Notes: generated from the letters alone by a model not told the origin. Counted from the first letter of the stretch, positions 9,409 to 17,036 are shown. The stretch is DNA of 19,586 nucleotides from Candidatus Kappaea frigidicola (GCA_030765555.1 JAVCCI010000079.1:1-19586), one strand, 5' to 3'. Translations and numbers: made by a program.

Positions 9409-9414
9409 CCTCCC
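9409..9414 (-). promoter_or_regulatory. ribosome binding site fixing TTG start of DUF502 gene
   Basis: GGGAGG on the minus strand, seven bases before the TTG at 9401. It is the strongest Shine-Dalgarno in the 30-bp gap and decides for this non-ATG start. Confidence 0.75.
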
Positions 9415-9431
9415 GGATAGCATTGGTTTAA

Positions 9432-10145
9432 TTAGTAAAAAAGATGATAAAAAATCTGAAAACACAATAAAGTTGCTATTACGCCAAGCAAGCTTCCCAC
9501 AACAACTTCCCAACCCGTATGTATCTCCTGCCTAATTCTACTTTGAGCCACAAGCACAGCTACTACTAAAGTTAGCAAAACTACCATTGAATTTCTGGTT
9601 ATCAAAGCAATAATTGTCCAGATGCTAAAAGCAATGGCTGAGTGACCAGAAGGCATTCCCCCTCTCAAAGGTGTTCCTTTTTTTGAAAAAGACTTCCCCA
9701 TTAATACAAGAAATATAACTAACAACAATGAAGCAAATGTTGCATGCCATGGAGAATACTGCACCCTTAAAAGAATTTGTTCTAATTCAAAGTTTATTAG
9801 ATACTTAGAAAACACTAAGTAACCAGCTATAACTGCAAAAATAGTAGAAATGAGCACACACCCAGCAGCCACATCCTTGATAATTCTAGCTAACGGATGA
9901 AAATCAGGAGTTATCAAATCGATGATTTTTTCAATAGCAGTATTAAACATTTCACAAATTAAAACTAAAGCAACTGCCGAACAAATAACTAGTAGCTCAA
10001 TTTTTTCAAGTTGTAAAAAAATTGATACTAGTATTATTAAGATAGCAAATAAAAAATGCAATCTCATATTTCTTTGAGTCTTTATAGTATATATAATGCC
10101 TTCAATGGCAGCATTAAAACTATCGGCTATTGTTCTTTTTTTCAT
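9432..10145 (-). CDS. DgkA-type lipid kinase fused to PAP2-type phosphatase domain
   Basis: A 237-residue integral membrane protein joining two activities. Residues 1-115 are a prokaryotic DgkA (diacylglycerol or undecaprenol kinase): N-terminal FNAAIEG, the catalytic-region FNTAIE (67-72) and KDVAAGCVLI (90-99), with three predicted helices. Residues about 130-237 are a PAP2 phosphatase: R161, PSGH (165-168) and SR-x5-H (202-209). The usual final HxxxD is HxxxE (E213) and the first KX6RP motif is degenerate. Gram-positive DgkA homologues phosphorylate undecaprenol, and PAP2 enzymes remove phosphate from undecaprenyl diphosphate or phosphatidic acid, so the fusion may act in carrier-lipid recycling (inference). 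The frame is continuous and the linker unbroken. It overlaps the ybeY end by 26 bp in another frame. Confidence 0.92.
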   Translation of the reverse strand: MKKRTIADSFNAAIEGIIYTIKTQRNMRLHFLFAILIILVSIFLQLEKIELLVICSAVALVLICEMFNTAIEKIIDLITPDFHPLARIIKDVAAGCVLISTIFAVIAGYLVFSKYLINFELEQILLRVQYSPWHATFASLLLVIFLVLMGKSFSKKGTPLRGGMPSGHSAIAFSIWTIIALITRNSMVVLLTLVVAVLVAQSRIRQEIHTGWEVVVGSLLGVIATLLCFQIFYHLFY

Positions 10146-10575
10146 ATTTGCTCAACAAAGCTTCCTGCAAATTATCCATAGATCGTTTTTCTTTTTTATT
10201 GTAATCTTTATATCCCAATAAGTGTAGTAGTCCATGAATTACATATAACTTTATTTCATGTATAATAGTTTGCTTATAAACTCCTGCCTGCCGCCTGGCA
10301 GTCTCAACAGAAATTATAATATCACCTAGGTAAGCTACCGATAAAGCTTTATCCATATCTTTTTCTTCATAAAAAGAAAGAACATCTGTTGTTTTATCTT
10401 TATGTCTAAATTTTTTATTAAATTCTCTAATTCTTTTGTCTTGCGTAAATAGTAAGCTAACTTCTGTATTCTTAACACCTTGAGATCTAAGTATAAATAT
10501 ACATAAATTTTTTAACTCTGTTCTAGGTAATCTATAAAATTTCTGATCATTTATTAGATTTATTTTTAAGGCCAT
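10120..10575 (-). CDS. ybeY: endoribonuclease YbeY (rRNA maturation factor)
   Basis: Metal-dependent single-strand RNase acting in 16S rRNA 3'-end maturation and ribosome quality control. From the ATG at 10575 it has 151 residues, typical for the family. Family stretches include FRHKDKTTDVLSFY and YLGDIIIS. The metal motif is HGLLHLLGYKD: two histidines (H114, H118) are present, but position 124, a histidine in E. coli YbeY, is aspartate. The frame is open to an ATG at 10608, but AAAAGG five bases before ATG 10575 and the family N-terminus favour the shorter form. It overlaps the pgpH end by 29 bp and the dgkA start by 26 bp, so all three are probably translationally coupled. Confidence 0.94.
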   Translation of the reverse strand: MALKINLINDQKFYRLPRTELKNLCIFILRSQGVKNTEVSLLFTQDKRIREFNKKFRHKDKTTDVLSFYEEKDMDKALSVAYLGDIIISVETARRQAGVYKQTIIHEIKLYVIHGLLHLLGYKDYNKKEKRSMDNLQEALLSKYEKKNNSR

Positions 10576-12793
10576 TTTTGCCTTTTCTTTTTTTTGGCTC
10601 TTGATCATTTTTTTCAGTGTCTGGATATTCTACTCTGCTATGATAAATTCCAGCTAACAAATTAGAAAAGCTTTCAGATATATTATGAAGGTCTTTTAAT
10701 GTAAGATCACACTCATCAAGTTGACCATCAATAAATTTATTGTTTATTATTTTTTGAACCGTCTGTTTTATCTTCTTCGGTGTTTGATTAGACAAAGCTC
10801 TCGTCGCAGCCTCAACCGAGTCAGCTAAAAGCACAATTGCAACTTCTTTTGTTTGCGGTAGAGGTGACTTATATCTAAAGTCTTCTTCCTTCACCTCACC
10901 TTCTTTACTTTCATTCTCAATAGCTCTTTGATAAAAATAGAAAGTAAGACTATTGCCATGATGCTGTTGAATAAACTCCTGAATAGCACTACTAAGCTTA
11001 AACTTTCGCGCTAAATCAAGACCATCTTTAATATGATTTGTTATTATCAGACTGCTCATCTTAGGAGTTAATTCTGCGTGCTGATCATCAAAACCCATCT
11101 GATTTTCACTAAAATATTCTGGCTTTAAAAGCTTGCCAACATCATGGTAATAAGCTCCTACTCGCGCAAGTAAGGAATTAGCTCCAATAGCATCAGCAGC
11201 ATTCTCAGCTAAATTACCAACAATCAAACTATGATGATATGTTCCTGGAGCCCTAATAACCATTTCCTTTAAAAGAGGATGATTTAAATCAGAAAGCTCG
11301 AGCAAACTTATATTAGTAGTAATTTTAAAAATATACTCTAGGACTGGTAAAATACCAGTAACTACAAAAGCACAAACAAAACCATTAGATATCGCCCAAA
11401 GACTATCCATAAACATAACATCTGTGTTAAGATTATCTAAAAGATCAATGTTGACAATGGTAAGACAACCTGTAAGCCCTATAAAAAGTCCAGCCTTTAA
11501 AAGCTGAGCCCGTCTTCTCACATTTTTTACCGAGTAAATACCTATTAATCCACCAGCTAAATAATATATAAATATACCCAACTGCCCCCCTGAGATCAAG
11601 GACATAAATATACTTAAAAATACCGTCATTACAATAGCCAATCTACTACTCAATAGGATAGCTATCAATATTGAAGCACTGGCCAAAGGAACGAAATACC
11701 TAGATAAAGGTGAAAAAGTAATAAGCTTAGCTGATAATATAACAATAAAAGAAACTAAACCTATTAGAGCTACACTGCTCACCGATGACAATATATTTGG
11801 CTCATACAATTTCATGTACATCCAAAGCAACACTGTCAACAAGATTACAAAAATAGAAATACTAAAGTAATAATATAGCTTCGCTACTTTGCTACCATTG
11901 TTATTTTCCAATTCACTTAACTGATTTAAATAAGCCAAGTGATCTTTAGTTACAAGCTGACTCTTAGCAACAATAACACTGTTCTCCCTAATAAGTCTTT
12001 CATAATAAACAATGGACTCAGCCTTAGCAGCTTGCTCTCTCTTTTTATCAGTAGCCCTTTCATCATAACTCACATTATCAGTAAGTGACTGTTTGGCAAT
12101 TTCATCAACTAAAGATTGTGCAGCTTTATCTTTTATATACTCAGGAAGCAAACTTCTCACGAGAGAGTAAGCATCTTTAGTTGTTACCAGAGAACCAGTA
12201 CCTAAAAGTTGTTCTTTTCCATCAGGAATAACGTATGTTATAAATTCAGCCTTATCAGCAATTTTAACTTTTTCAACCGGATTAAAGATGGGATTTTCTG
12301 TAAGTAAGTTAAATATTTGGATAATAGACGTTTCTAGCTTGTCTGACTCTTCTTGACTTAAAGATAGAATATAATTGTAAAAAGTATTCTTAATATCTAA
12401 GACGGTTTTATTTTTTAGTAAAACTATCTTTTCTTTCTCATTGATATCTTTCTCAAGCCTTAAACTATCAGCTTCTTTAAACAAGCTCAGTGTTTTGCTA
12501 TAAATAGAATCATTCTTGCTCTTATCCAAAGCATAAACTTCAGGTACTGCTGCAATGGCCTCATCAACATTGATAGACGTCGCCTTAGAATTAATATCAC
12601 CTTGAACATAAAAATCGAACGGAGCTTTTATGGTTCTGCGCGCAACGTCACCCACTTGCATAACGCCTTTATAGGGACGAGGGCCTATCAAAATAATAAA
12701 AATAAAAACTGCTGCAAATAACAAAACAAGTAAAAAAGAACCTGAAGTTACTTTTAACGCGTGAAAGTTAGATTGTCTTTTTTTCCAAAACAT
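10547..12793 (-). CDS. pgpH: 7TM receptor with HD phosphohydrolase domain (PgpH/YqfF-like)
   Basis: Membrane protein of the 7TMR-HD family; characterised members (Listeria PgpH) bind and hydrolyse c-di-AMP. It has 748 residues. An N-terminal membrane segment (about 17-37) is followed by an extracytoplasmic 7TMR-HDED domain (about 45-300), a seven-helix membrane block (about 305-490) and a cytosolic HD domain (about 515-690). The HD metal residues are visible: H520/H521 in GTYHHSLIVGN, the HD pair at 550-551 in YYHDVGKLLKPEYF, H587, H611/H612 and D658. The last ~25 residues are a lysine-rich tail. Its ATG overlaps the phoH stop by one base (TAATG), and it overlaps ybeY. c-di-AMP as substrate is inferred from the family; no diadenylate cyclase gene is in the window. 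Confidence 0.94.
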   Translation of the reverse strand: MFWKKRQSNFHALKVTSGSFLLVLLFAAVFIFIILIGPRPYKGVMQVGDVARRTIKAPFDFYVQGDINSKATSINVDEAIAAVPEVYALDKSKNDSIYSKTLSLFKEADSLRLEKDINEKEKIVLLKNKTVLDIKNTFYNYILSLSQEESDKLETSIIQIFNLLTENPIFNPVEKVKIADKAEFITYVIPDGKEQLLGTGSLVTTKDAYSLVRSLLPEYIKDKAAQSLVDEIAKQSLTDNVSYDERATDKKREQAAKAESIVYYERLIRENSVIVAKSQLVTKDHLAYLNQLSELENNNGSKVAKLYYYFSISIFVILLTVLLWMYMKLYEPNILSSVSSVALIGLVSFIVILSAKLITFSPLSRYFVPLASASILIAILLSSRLAIVMTVFLSIFMSLISGGQLGIFIYYLAGGLIGIYSVKNVRRRAQLLKAGLFIGLTGCLTIVNIDLLDNLNTDVMFMDSLWAISNGFVCAFVVTGILPVLEYIFKITTNISLLELSDLNHPLLKEMVIRAPGTYHHSLIVGNLAENAADAIGANSLLARVGAYYHDVGKLLKPEYFSENQMGFDDQHAELTPKMSSLIITNHIKDGLDLARKFKLSSAIQEFIQQHHGNSLTFYFYQRAIENESKEGEVKEEDFRYKSPLPQTKEVAIVLLADSVEAATRALSNQTPKKIKQTVQKIINNKFIDGQLDECDLTLKDLHNISESFSNLLAGIYHSRVEYPDTEKNDQEPKKRKGKNGLKNKSNK
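10581..10586 (-). promoter_or_regulatory. ribosome binding site deciding ybeY start
   Basis: AAAAGG on the minus strand, five bases before ATG 10575 and inside the pgpH coding region. The upstream ATG at 10608 has no comparable site, which favours the shorter YbeY. Confidence 0.5.
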
Positions 12794-13746
12794 TATTTTT
12801 TCCTAAAGTAATTTTCATATGCCTTGATTATGGATTGAACAAGCTCATGACGCACGATATCTTTATGCGTTAAATTCACAAATTTTATACCATTAACACC
12901 TTCCAAAATATCGACGGCTTCTGCCAAACCAGTACGTTTTTCACCGAGTAAATCACTTTGAGTAATATCACCAGTTATAACAACCTTTGAATTAAAACCC
13001 AATCTAGTTAGAAACATTTTTAGTTGCTCTCTTGTGCAATTCTGAGCTTCATCTAAAATAATAAAGGAATCATTGAGTGTTCTTCCTCGCATATACGCAA
13101 GAGGAGCAACTTCTATGATTCCCTTGTCCATAAAATTTTTCACCCTATCGACTTCCATCATATCATATAAAGCATCATATAACGGTCTTAAATAAGGGCT
13201 TACCTTTTCATAAAAATCTCCAGGCAAAAACCCCAAACTTTCACCCGCTTCCACAGCAGGTCTAGTAAGAATAATACGACTACAATCACCTCGTATTAAA
13301 TACATTACTGCCATAGCCATAGCCAGATAAGTTTTACCTGTGCCCGCAGGACCAATTGAAAAAACAATGTCAAAATTCCTAATTGCATCCACATATTCCT
13401 TTTGACCCAATGTTTTAGGAACAATCGGTTGCCTTTTATGAGATACTGGTATTTTGTCTAAATATACCTTATCTATTGGGGCACTAACATCTTGTTTTAT
13501 GGCTTCAATAGAATAGTCAAGTTCTGATTTTTTCATAACCCCACCTTTTCTAATCACCAGAAGAACTTCATCAAAAAGCTTACCCGCTTTTTCAACATCA
13601 TCTTTGCTGCCTTTAATGGTAAGCTTATCTCCGCGCGATACCGTCGTTATACCAAACTCGTCTTCAATACGCCGCAGATTCTCATCATGTTGACCAAAAA
13701 GTAAAACAGCTTCACTACTATCACTAATGGTAATCACTTTTTCCAT
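12793..13746 (-). CDS. phoH: PhoH family ATPase
   Basis: PhoH/PhoL-type P-loop ATPase of 317 residues, a family linked to RNA metabolism and often encoded next to ybeY. An N-terminal nucleic-acid-binding-like segment (about 1-65) precedes the ATPase domain. Walker A is SIGPAGTGKTYLA (130-142), and Walker B is FIILDEAQNC (228-237). Downstream, VVITGDITQSDL (255-266) and HKDIVRHELV are also characteristic. It starts 14 bp after the LysM gene with a weak AGG, and its stop overlaps the pgpH ATG by one base. The order phoH-pgpH-ybeY-dgkA is shared with Bacillus. Its exact function is unproven; phosphate-starvation regulation is known only for some members. Confidence 0.95.
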   Translation of the reverse strand: MEKVITISDSSEAVLLFGQHDENLRRIEDEFGITTVSRGDKLTIKGSKDDVEKAGKLFDEVLLVIRKGGVMKKSELDYSIEAIKQDVSAPIDKVYLDKIPVSHKRQPIVPKTLGQKEYVDAIRNFDIVFSIGPAGTGKTYLAMAMAVMYLIRGDCSRIILTRPAVEAGESLGFLPGDFYEKVSPYLRPLYDALYDMMEVDRVKNFMDKGIIEVAPLAYMRGRTLNDSFIILDEAQNCTREQLKMFLTRLGFNSKVVITGDITQSDLLGEKRTGLAEAVDILEGVNGIKFVNLTHKDIVRHELVQSIIKAYENYFRKK

Positions 13747-13760
13747 TGGTAAACCTGTTC

Positions 13761-14348
13761 TTACCTTGGAATTTTAAGCTTCATACCGGGTTTAATCAAA
13801 CTTGGTTTTCTAATTTTATCTTTATTAGCTTCAAAGATTATCTTCCACTTGGAAGAATTTCCATAAACTTCCGGACGCCCCGCAATATCCCAAAGCGTTT
13901 CACCTTTTTTTACAACATAATAATCATAGGTAGGCTCCACAATAGATATCACTTCAACTTCTTCTACATCTTCAATAACTACACATGACATATCATTAAA
14001 ATTTTCAGATTTATCATCTGTCGCAGCCTCAAAATAACCCTTATTGTAATCTCCTGGCGTATCAGATGCCATCTTTTTTAAATCATCACTATTATTATTT
14101 TCTGAATATTCTTCGGTTGTCATTGGTTCTGAACCAGGCCTTGATAAATCTATATCAACTTTAATGAATGTTTTAGTGGTCTTTGTATTCTTTTTTTGCC
14201 CATCACCATCACCCATTAAAAAACCTTGATTACCTGAAACCTCCTGATCAACTCTTTCATATGTAACTGGTTTAACAGTCACACATCCTGAAATCAAAAG
14301 CATTAGCATTAATAATCCGCATATCAACAAAGGTGTTCTTGTATTCAT
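13761..14348 (-). CDS. LysM-domain lipoprotein
   Basis: A 195-residue secreted lipoprotein. A hydrophobic signal segment (about 6-20) ends in the lipobox LISGC, with C22 as the predicted lipidated residue; position +2 is valine rather than aspartate, which in a diderm would favour outer-membrane sorting. Residues ~35-138 are polar, acidic and low in complexity, probably a flexible tether. The C-terminus (143-195) is a single LysM domain beginning YYVVKKGETLWDIA and ending IKPGMKLKIPR, expected to bind peptidoglycan or glycans. AAGGAGGTG lies inside the aspS 3' end, ten bases before the ATG, and only 2 bp separate the two genes. Specific function is unknown; an envelope tether is an inference. 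Confidence 0.88.
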   Translation of the reverse strand: MNTRTPLLICGLLMLMLLISGCVTVKPVTYERVDQEVSGNQGFLMGDGDGQKKNTKTTKTFIKVDIDLSRPGSEPMTTEEYSENNNSDDLKKMASDTPGDYNKGYFEAATDDKSENFNDMSCVVIEDVEEVEVISIVEPTYDYYVVKKGETLWDIAGRPEVYGNSSKWKIIFEANKDKIRKPSLIKPGMKLKIPR

Positions 14349-14350
14349 GA

Positions 14351-15745
14351 TTACGACACCTCCTTCTTTGAGGGTTTAATAACTAAACCTAATTCGGTTA
14401 ATTGTTTGCCATCAACTAATGATGGTGCATTTGTTAAAGGACATAAGGCCCTTTGCGTTTTTGGAAAAGCTATTACATCTCTAATGCTTTCATCGCCAGT
14501 TATTAAAGTAAGAAGTCTATCTAAACCAAAAGCAATCCCGCCATGTGGAGGTGCCCCATACTCAAAGGCTTCTAATAAGAATCCAAAGCGGGCATTAATC
14601 TCATCTTCCGGCATATTAATGATTTCAAATATTTTCCTTTGTAAATCTTTCTTGTTAATTCTTATTGAACCACTAGCTATTTCCGCACCATTGATAACTA
14701 AATCATAGGAGCTTGATCTAACCTTTCCAGGATCATCATCTAAAAGTTTGATATCTTCTTTGTAAGGAGATGTAAAGGGGTGATGCTCACTTTCCCATCT
14801 TTTATCTGCTTCATTATATTTAAAAAGCGGAAAATCAACAACCCAGACAAAACTATACTTCTCATCACCGCTTCTAAGATCGGGTTTGTCAGTTTTGTAT
14901 TTCTCCATCGCTTCTTTATGACTTATTTTCACAAAAGGTGTTTTAATATCGACTCCAGCTGCTTGCTTAAATATCTCCTTAATCACCTTTTCACTTATAT
15001 TAAAAATATCTTCTTGCTCAACAAAAGACATCTCCATATCCAGCTGTGTAAATTCAGGCTGTCTATCAGCTCTCAAGTCTTCATCACGGAAGCATTTTGC
15101 AATTTGAAAATACTTCTCTAAACCTGCAACCATTAATATCTGCTTAAAAAGTTGCGGAGATTGCGGTAAAGCATAAAAACTTCCCTGATTAACACGACTG
15201 GGAACCAAATAATCCCTAGCGCCTTCGGGAGTACTTTTCGTAAGTATGGGCGTCTCAACTTCAATAAAACCGTCTTTATCTAAAACATCTCTCATCACCT
15301 TGCAAACTTTATGACGTAATATAATATTCTTAGTCATCTTATTTCGCCTCAAATCAAGGTAACGATACTTTAATCTATTTTCATCGGAAATCTCAGAATC
15401 ATCTTCAATCTCAAAGGGCGGTGTTTCAGCCTCATTTAGAATTTCAAGTTTAGTCGCATGAACCTCAATATAACCTGTAGGAAGATTGTCATTTTCAGTT
15501 CCCTTAGGCCTTTCCTGAACCAAACCCTCAACAGAAATTACAAATTCACTTCTGAGTTTTTTCACTTCATTAAACAATTCTTTATTTTTAGAGAAAAAAT
15601 CAACCTGGGTAAAACCATATCTATCCCTTATATCAATAAAGATAAGCCCTCCATGATCTCTCCTCCTAGCCACCCAGCCACACAGAGTAACTGTCTCACC
15701 TATATTTTCCTTTTTTAATTCTCCGCAGCTGTGCGTTCTCTTCAT
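14351..15745 (-). CDS. aspS: aspartyl-tRNA synthetase lacking the GAD insertion domain
   Basis: Class II synthetase that activates aspartate and charges tRNA-Asp. The N-terminal OB-fold anticodon domain (about 1-105) has GWVARRRDHGGLIFIDIRDR. The catalytic domain holds STPEGARDYLVPSR (171-184), ALPQSPQLFKQ (192-202), motif 2 FRDEDLRADRQPEFTQ (219-234) and motif 3 GGIAFGLDRLL (402-412). It has 464 residues where bacterial-type enzymes usually have ~580-600. The loss is internal: DKPDLR (286-291) is followed a few residues later by VWVVDFPLF (300-308), so the GAD insertion that normally lies between these landmarks is absent in one unbroken frame. H31 and G82 match residues linked to non-discriminating AspRS. 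The ATG overlaps the upstream stop as ATGA, implying coupling. Confidence 0.96.
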   Translation of the reverse strand: MKRTHSCGELKKENIGETVTLCGWVARRRDHGGLIFIDIRDRYGFTQVDFFSKNKELFNEVKKLRSEFVISVEGLVQERPKGTENDNLPTGYIEVHATKLEILNEAETPPFEIEDDSEISDENRLKYRYLDLRRNKMTKNIILRHKVCKVMRDVLDKDGFIEVETPILTKSTPEGARDYLVPSRVNQGSFYALPQSPQLFKQILMVAGLEKYFQIAKCFRDEDLRADRQPEFTQLDMEMSFVEQEDIFNISEKVIKEIFKQAAGVDIKTPFVKISHKEAMEKYKTDKPDLRSGDEKYSFVWVVDFPLFKYNEADKRWESEHHPFTSPYKEDIKLLDDDPGKVRSSSYDLVINGAEIASGSIRINKKDLQRKIFEIINMPEDEINARFGFLLEAFEYGAPPHGGIAFGLDRLLTLITGDESIRDVIAFPKTQRALCPLTNAPSLVDGKQLTELGLVIKPSKKEVS

Positions 15746-16902
15746 TTTTTCATGCCTACTTTCTGAGCTGATTGAAATACTTTTCCTTCTGTTTTAATAG
15801 CTGGCGCTATAATAATCTCAGTCAATTGAAAATCTCGAATGGTACGTGCTCCAACTGCCCCCATTGATGTCATTATTGCACCAAGTAAATTTTGTGTTCC
15901 GTCATCAGTTTTTGCTGGACCCAAGAGAATCTCTTTAAGTGAGCCTGTAGTTCCTACTCTAATCCTAGTTCCCCGAGGTAAATTTAAATTGGGAGTTGCC
16001 ATACCCCAATGACAACCACCTCCAGGAGCTTCCTTTGCTCTGGCAAAAGCAGAACCAACCATTACCGCATCTGCCCCGCAAGCAAAAGCTTTACAGATAT
16101 CGCCACCGGTTGTCATGCCGCCATCTGTAATTATAGGTACATACTTCCCAGATGTTTTATGGTAAAAATCTCTAGCAGCCGCAGCATCACATGTAGCGGT
16201 TACTTGAGGAACTCCTATACCTAAAACTCCACGAGTTGTACAAGCGGCTCCAGGCCCAACACCTATAAGGACTCCGCTAGCTCCCAATTCCATAAGTTCT
16301 AATGTCATTTTATATGTTACCGCATTACCAATCATCACAGGAATTTTGCTTTTTTTGCAAAGAGTACCATAATTACAAACTTTATATTGAGTTGAAATAT
16401 GTGTTGCTGAGGAAACTTGTGATTGGACTACAAAAATATCTGCACCCGCAGATTGAACTATTCTACTGTAACGATCTGCCTTTTGTGGTATAGAACTAAC
16501 AATCGCAGCAACGTTAGCTTTTTTAATTTCACGAATTCTTTTTCTAATTAATTTTTCTTTAACGGGAGGCTTGTATAGTTTTTGAACTAATTCTGTTGCA
16601 CGCTCAGATGTAGCTTGTGCAATTTCATTAAGAATATCACTGGGATCTTCATATCTGGTTTGGACACCTTCGAGATTTAAAACAGCAAGTCCACCAAGTT
16701 TACCCATTTTAATAGCAAAAGGCACATCCACAAGCCCATCCATAGCAGCTGCAATAATAGGAACCTTGTACTTTTTACCATTAAATTTCCAAGATGGATC
16801 TACTTCATTGGGATTAATAGAGATTTCACCTGGCACTAAAGCAATTTCATCAAAACTATAACAACGTCGGGCTTTTCTACCGCGTCCAACCCACATACCC
16901 AT
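15742..16902 (-). CDS. GuaB3-type IMP dehydrogenase/GMP reductase family protein
   Basis: TIM-barrel enzyme of the IMPDH/GMPR superfamily, 386 residues and without the CBS pair found in classical GuaB. The N-terminus (GRGRKARRCYSFDEIALVPG, 6-25) is the GuaB3 pattern rather than that of GuaB. The catalytic loop IGVGPGAACTTR contains C221. The phosphate-binding region has DGGMTTGGDICKAFACGADAVMVGS (260-284) and continues to GGGCHWGMA. Cyanobacterial GuaB3 has been reported to act as a GMP reductase, so GMP reduction is at least as likely as IMP oxidation here; the sequence alone does not decide. The start follows a strong GGAGGG at seven bases. It is first in a long operon with its own promoter and overlaps aspS by four bases. 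Confidence 0.88.
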   Translation of the reverse strand: MGMWVGRGRKARRCYSFDEIALVPGEISINPNEVDPSWKFNGKKYKVPIIAAAMDGLVDVPFAIKMGKLGGLAVLNLEGVQTRYEDPSDILNEIAQATSERATELVQKLYKPPVKEKLIRKRIREIKKANVAAIVSSIPQKADRYSRIVQSAGADIFVVQSQVSSATHISTQYKVCNYGTLCKKSKIPVMIGNAVTYKMTLELMELGASGVLIGVGPGAACTTRGVLGIGVPQVTATCDAAAARDFYHKTSGKYVPIITDGGMTTGGDICKAFACGADAVMVGSAFARAKEAPGGGCHWGMATPNLNLPRGTRIRVGTTGSLKEILLGPAKTDDGTQNLLGAIMTSMGAVGARTIRDFQLTEIIIAPAIKTEGKVFQSAQKVGMKK

Positions 16903-16968
16903 TTAATTACCCTCCTTCAATTTAATTCATTTAACCTTATAAACAAAAACAAGTTAGGAATTAAAAAT

Positions 16969-16997
16969 AGTATAGCAAAGCATGTAAATAAAGTCAA
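16969..16997 (-). promoter_or_regulatory. strong sigma70-type promoter of the guaB3-aspS operon
   Basis: On the minus strand, TTGACT (16992-16997) and TATACT (16969-16974) are separated by exactly 17 bp, one mismatch from consensus in each hexamer. The predicted start near 16962 gives a leader of about 60 nt with no obvious structure before the Shine-Dalgarno of the GuaB3-type gene. This is the best promoter in the window and probably drives the run down to recO. The rest of the 134-bp gap shows no terminator behind the thioesterase gene, so read-through into this operon is possible. Confidence 0.75.
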
Positions 16998-17036
16998 CTT
17001 CTAAAGTCTTTATATACTATACTAAAATTTTTGGTA

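Noticed and set aside
10576..10608. Upstream ATG start for ybeY
   Set aside because: It has no Shine-Dalgarno and adds a lysine-rich stretch unlike the family N-terminus; ATG 10575 has AAAAGG at five bases.
16990..17011. AAAGTC direct repeat and AAAGTCTTT palindrome near the guaB3-like promoter as an operator
   Set aside because: They are very short, in AT-rich DNA, and match no operator I know; chance is sufficient.
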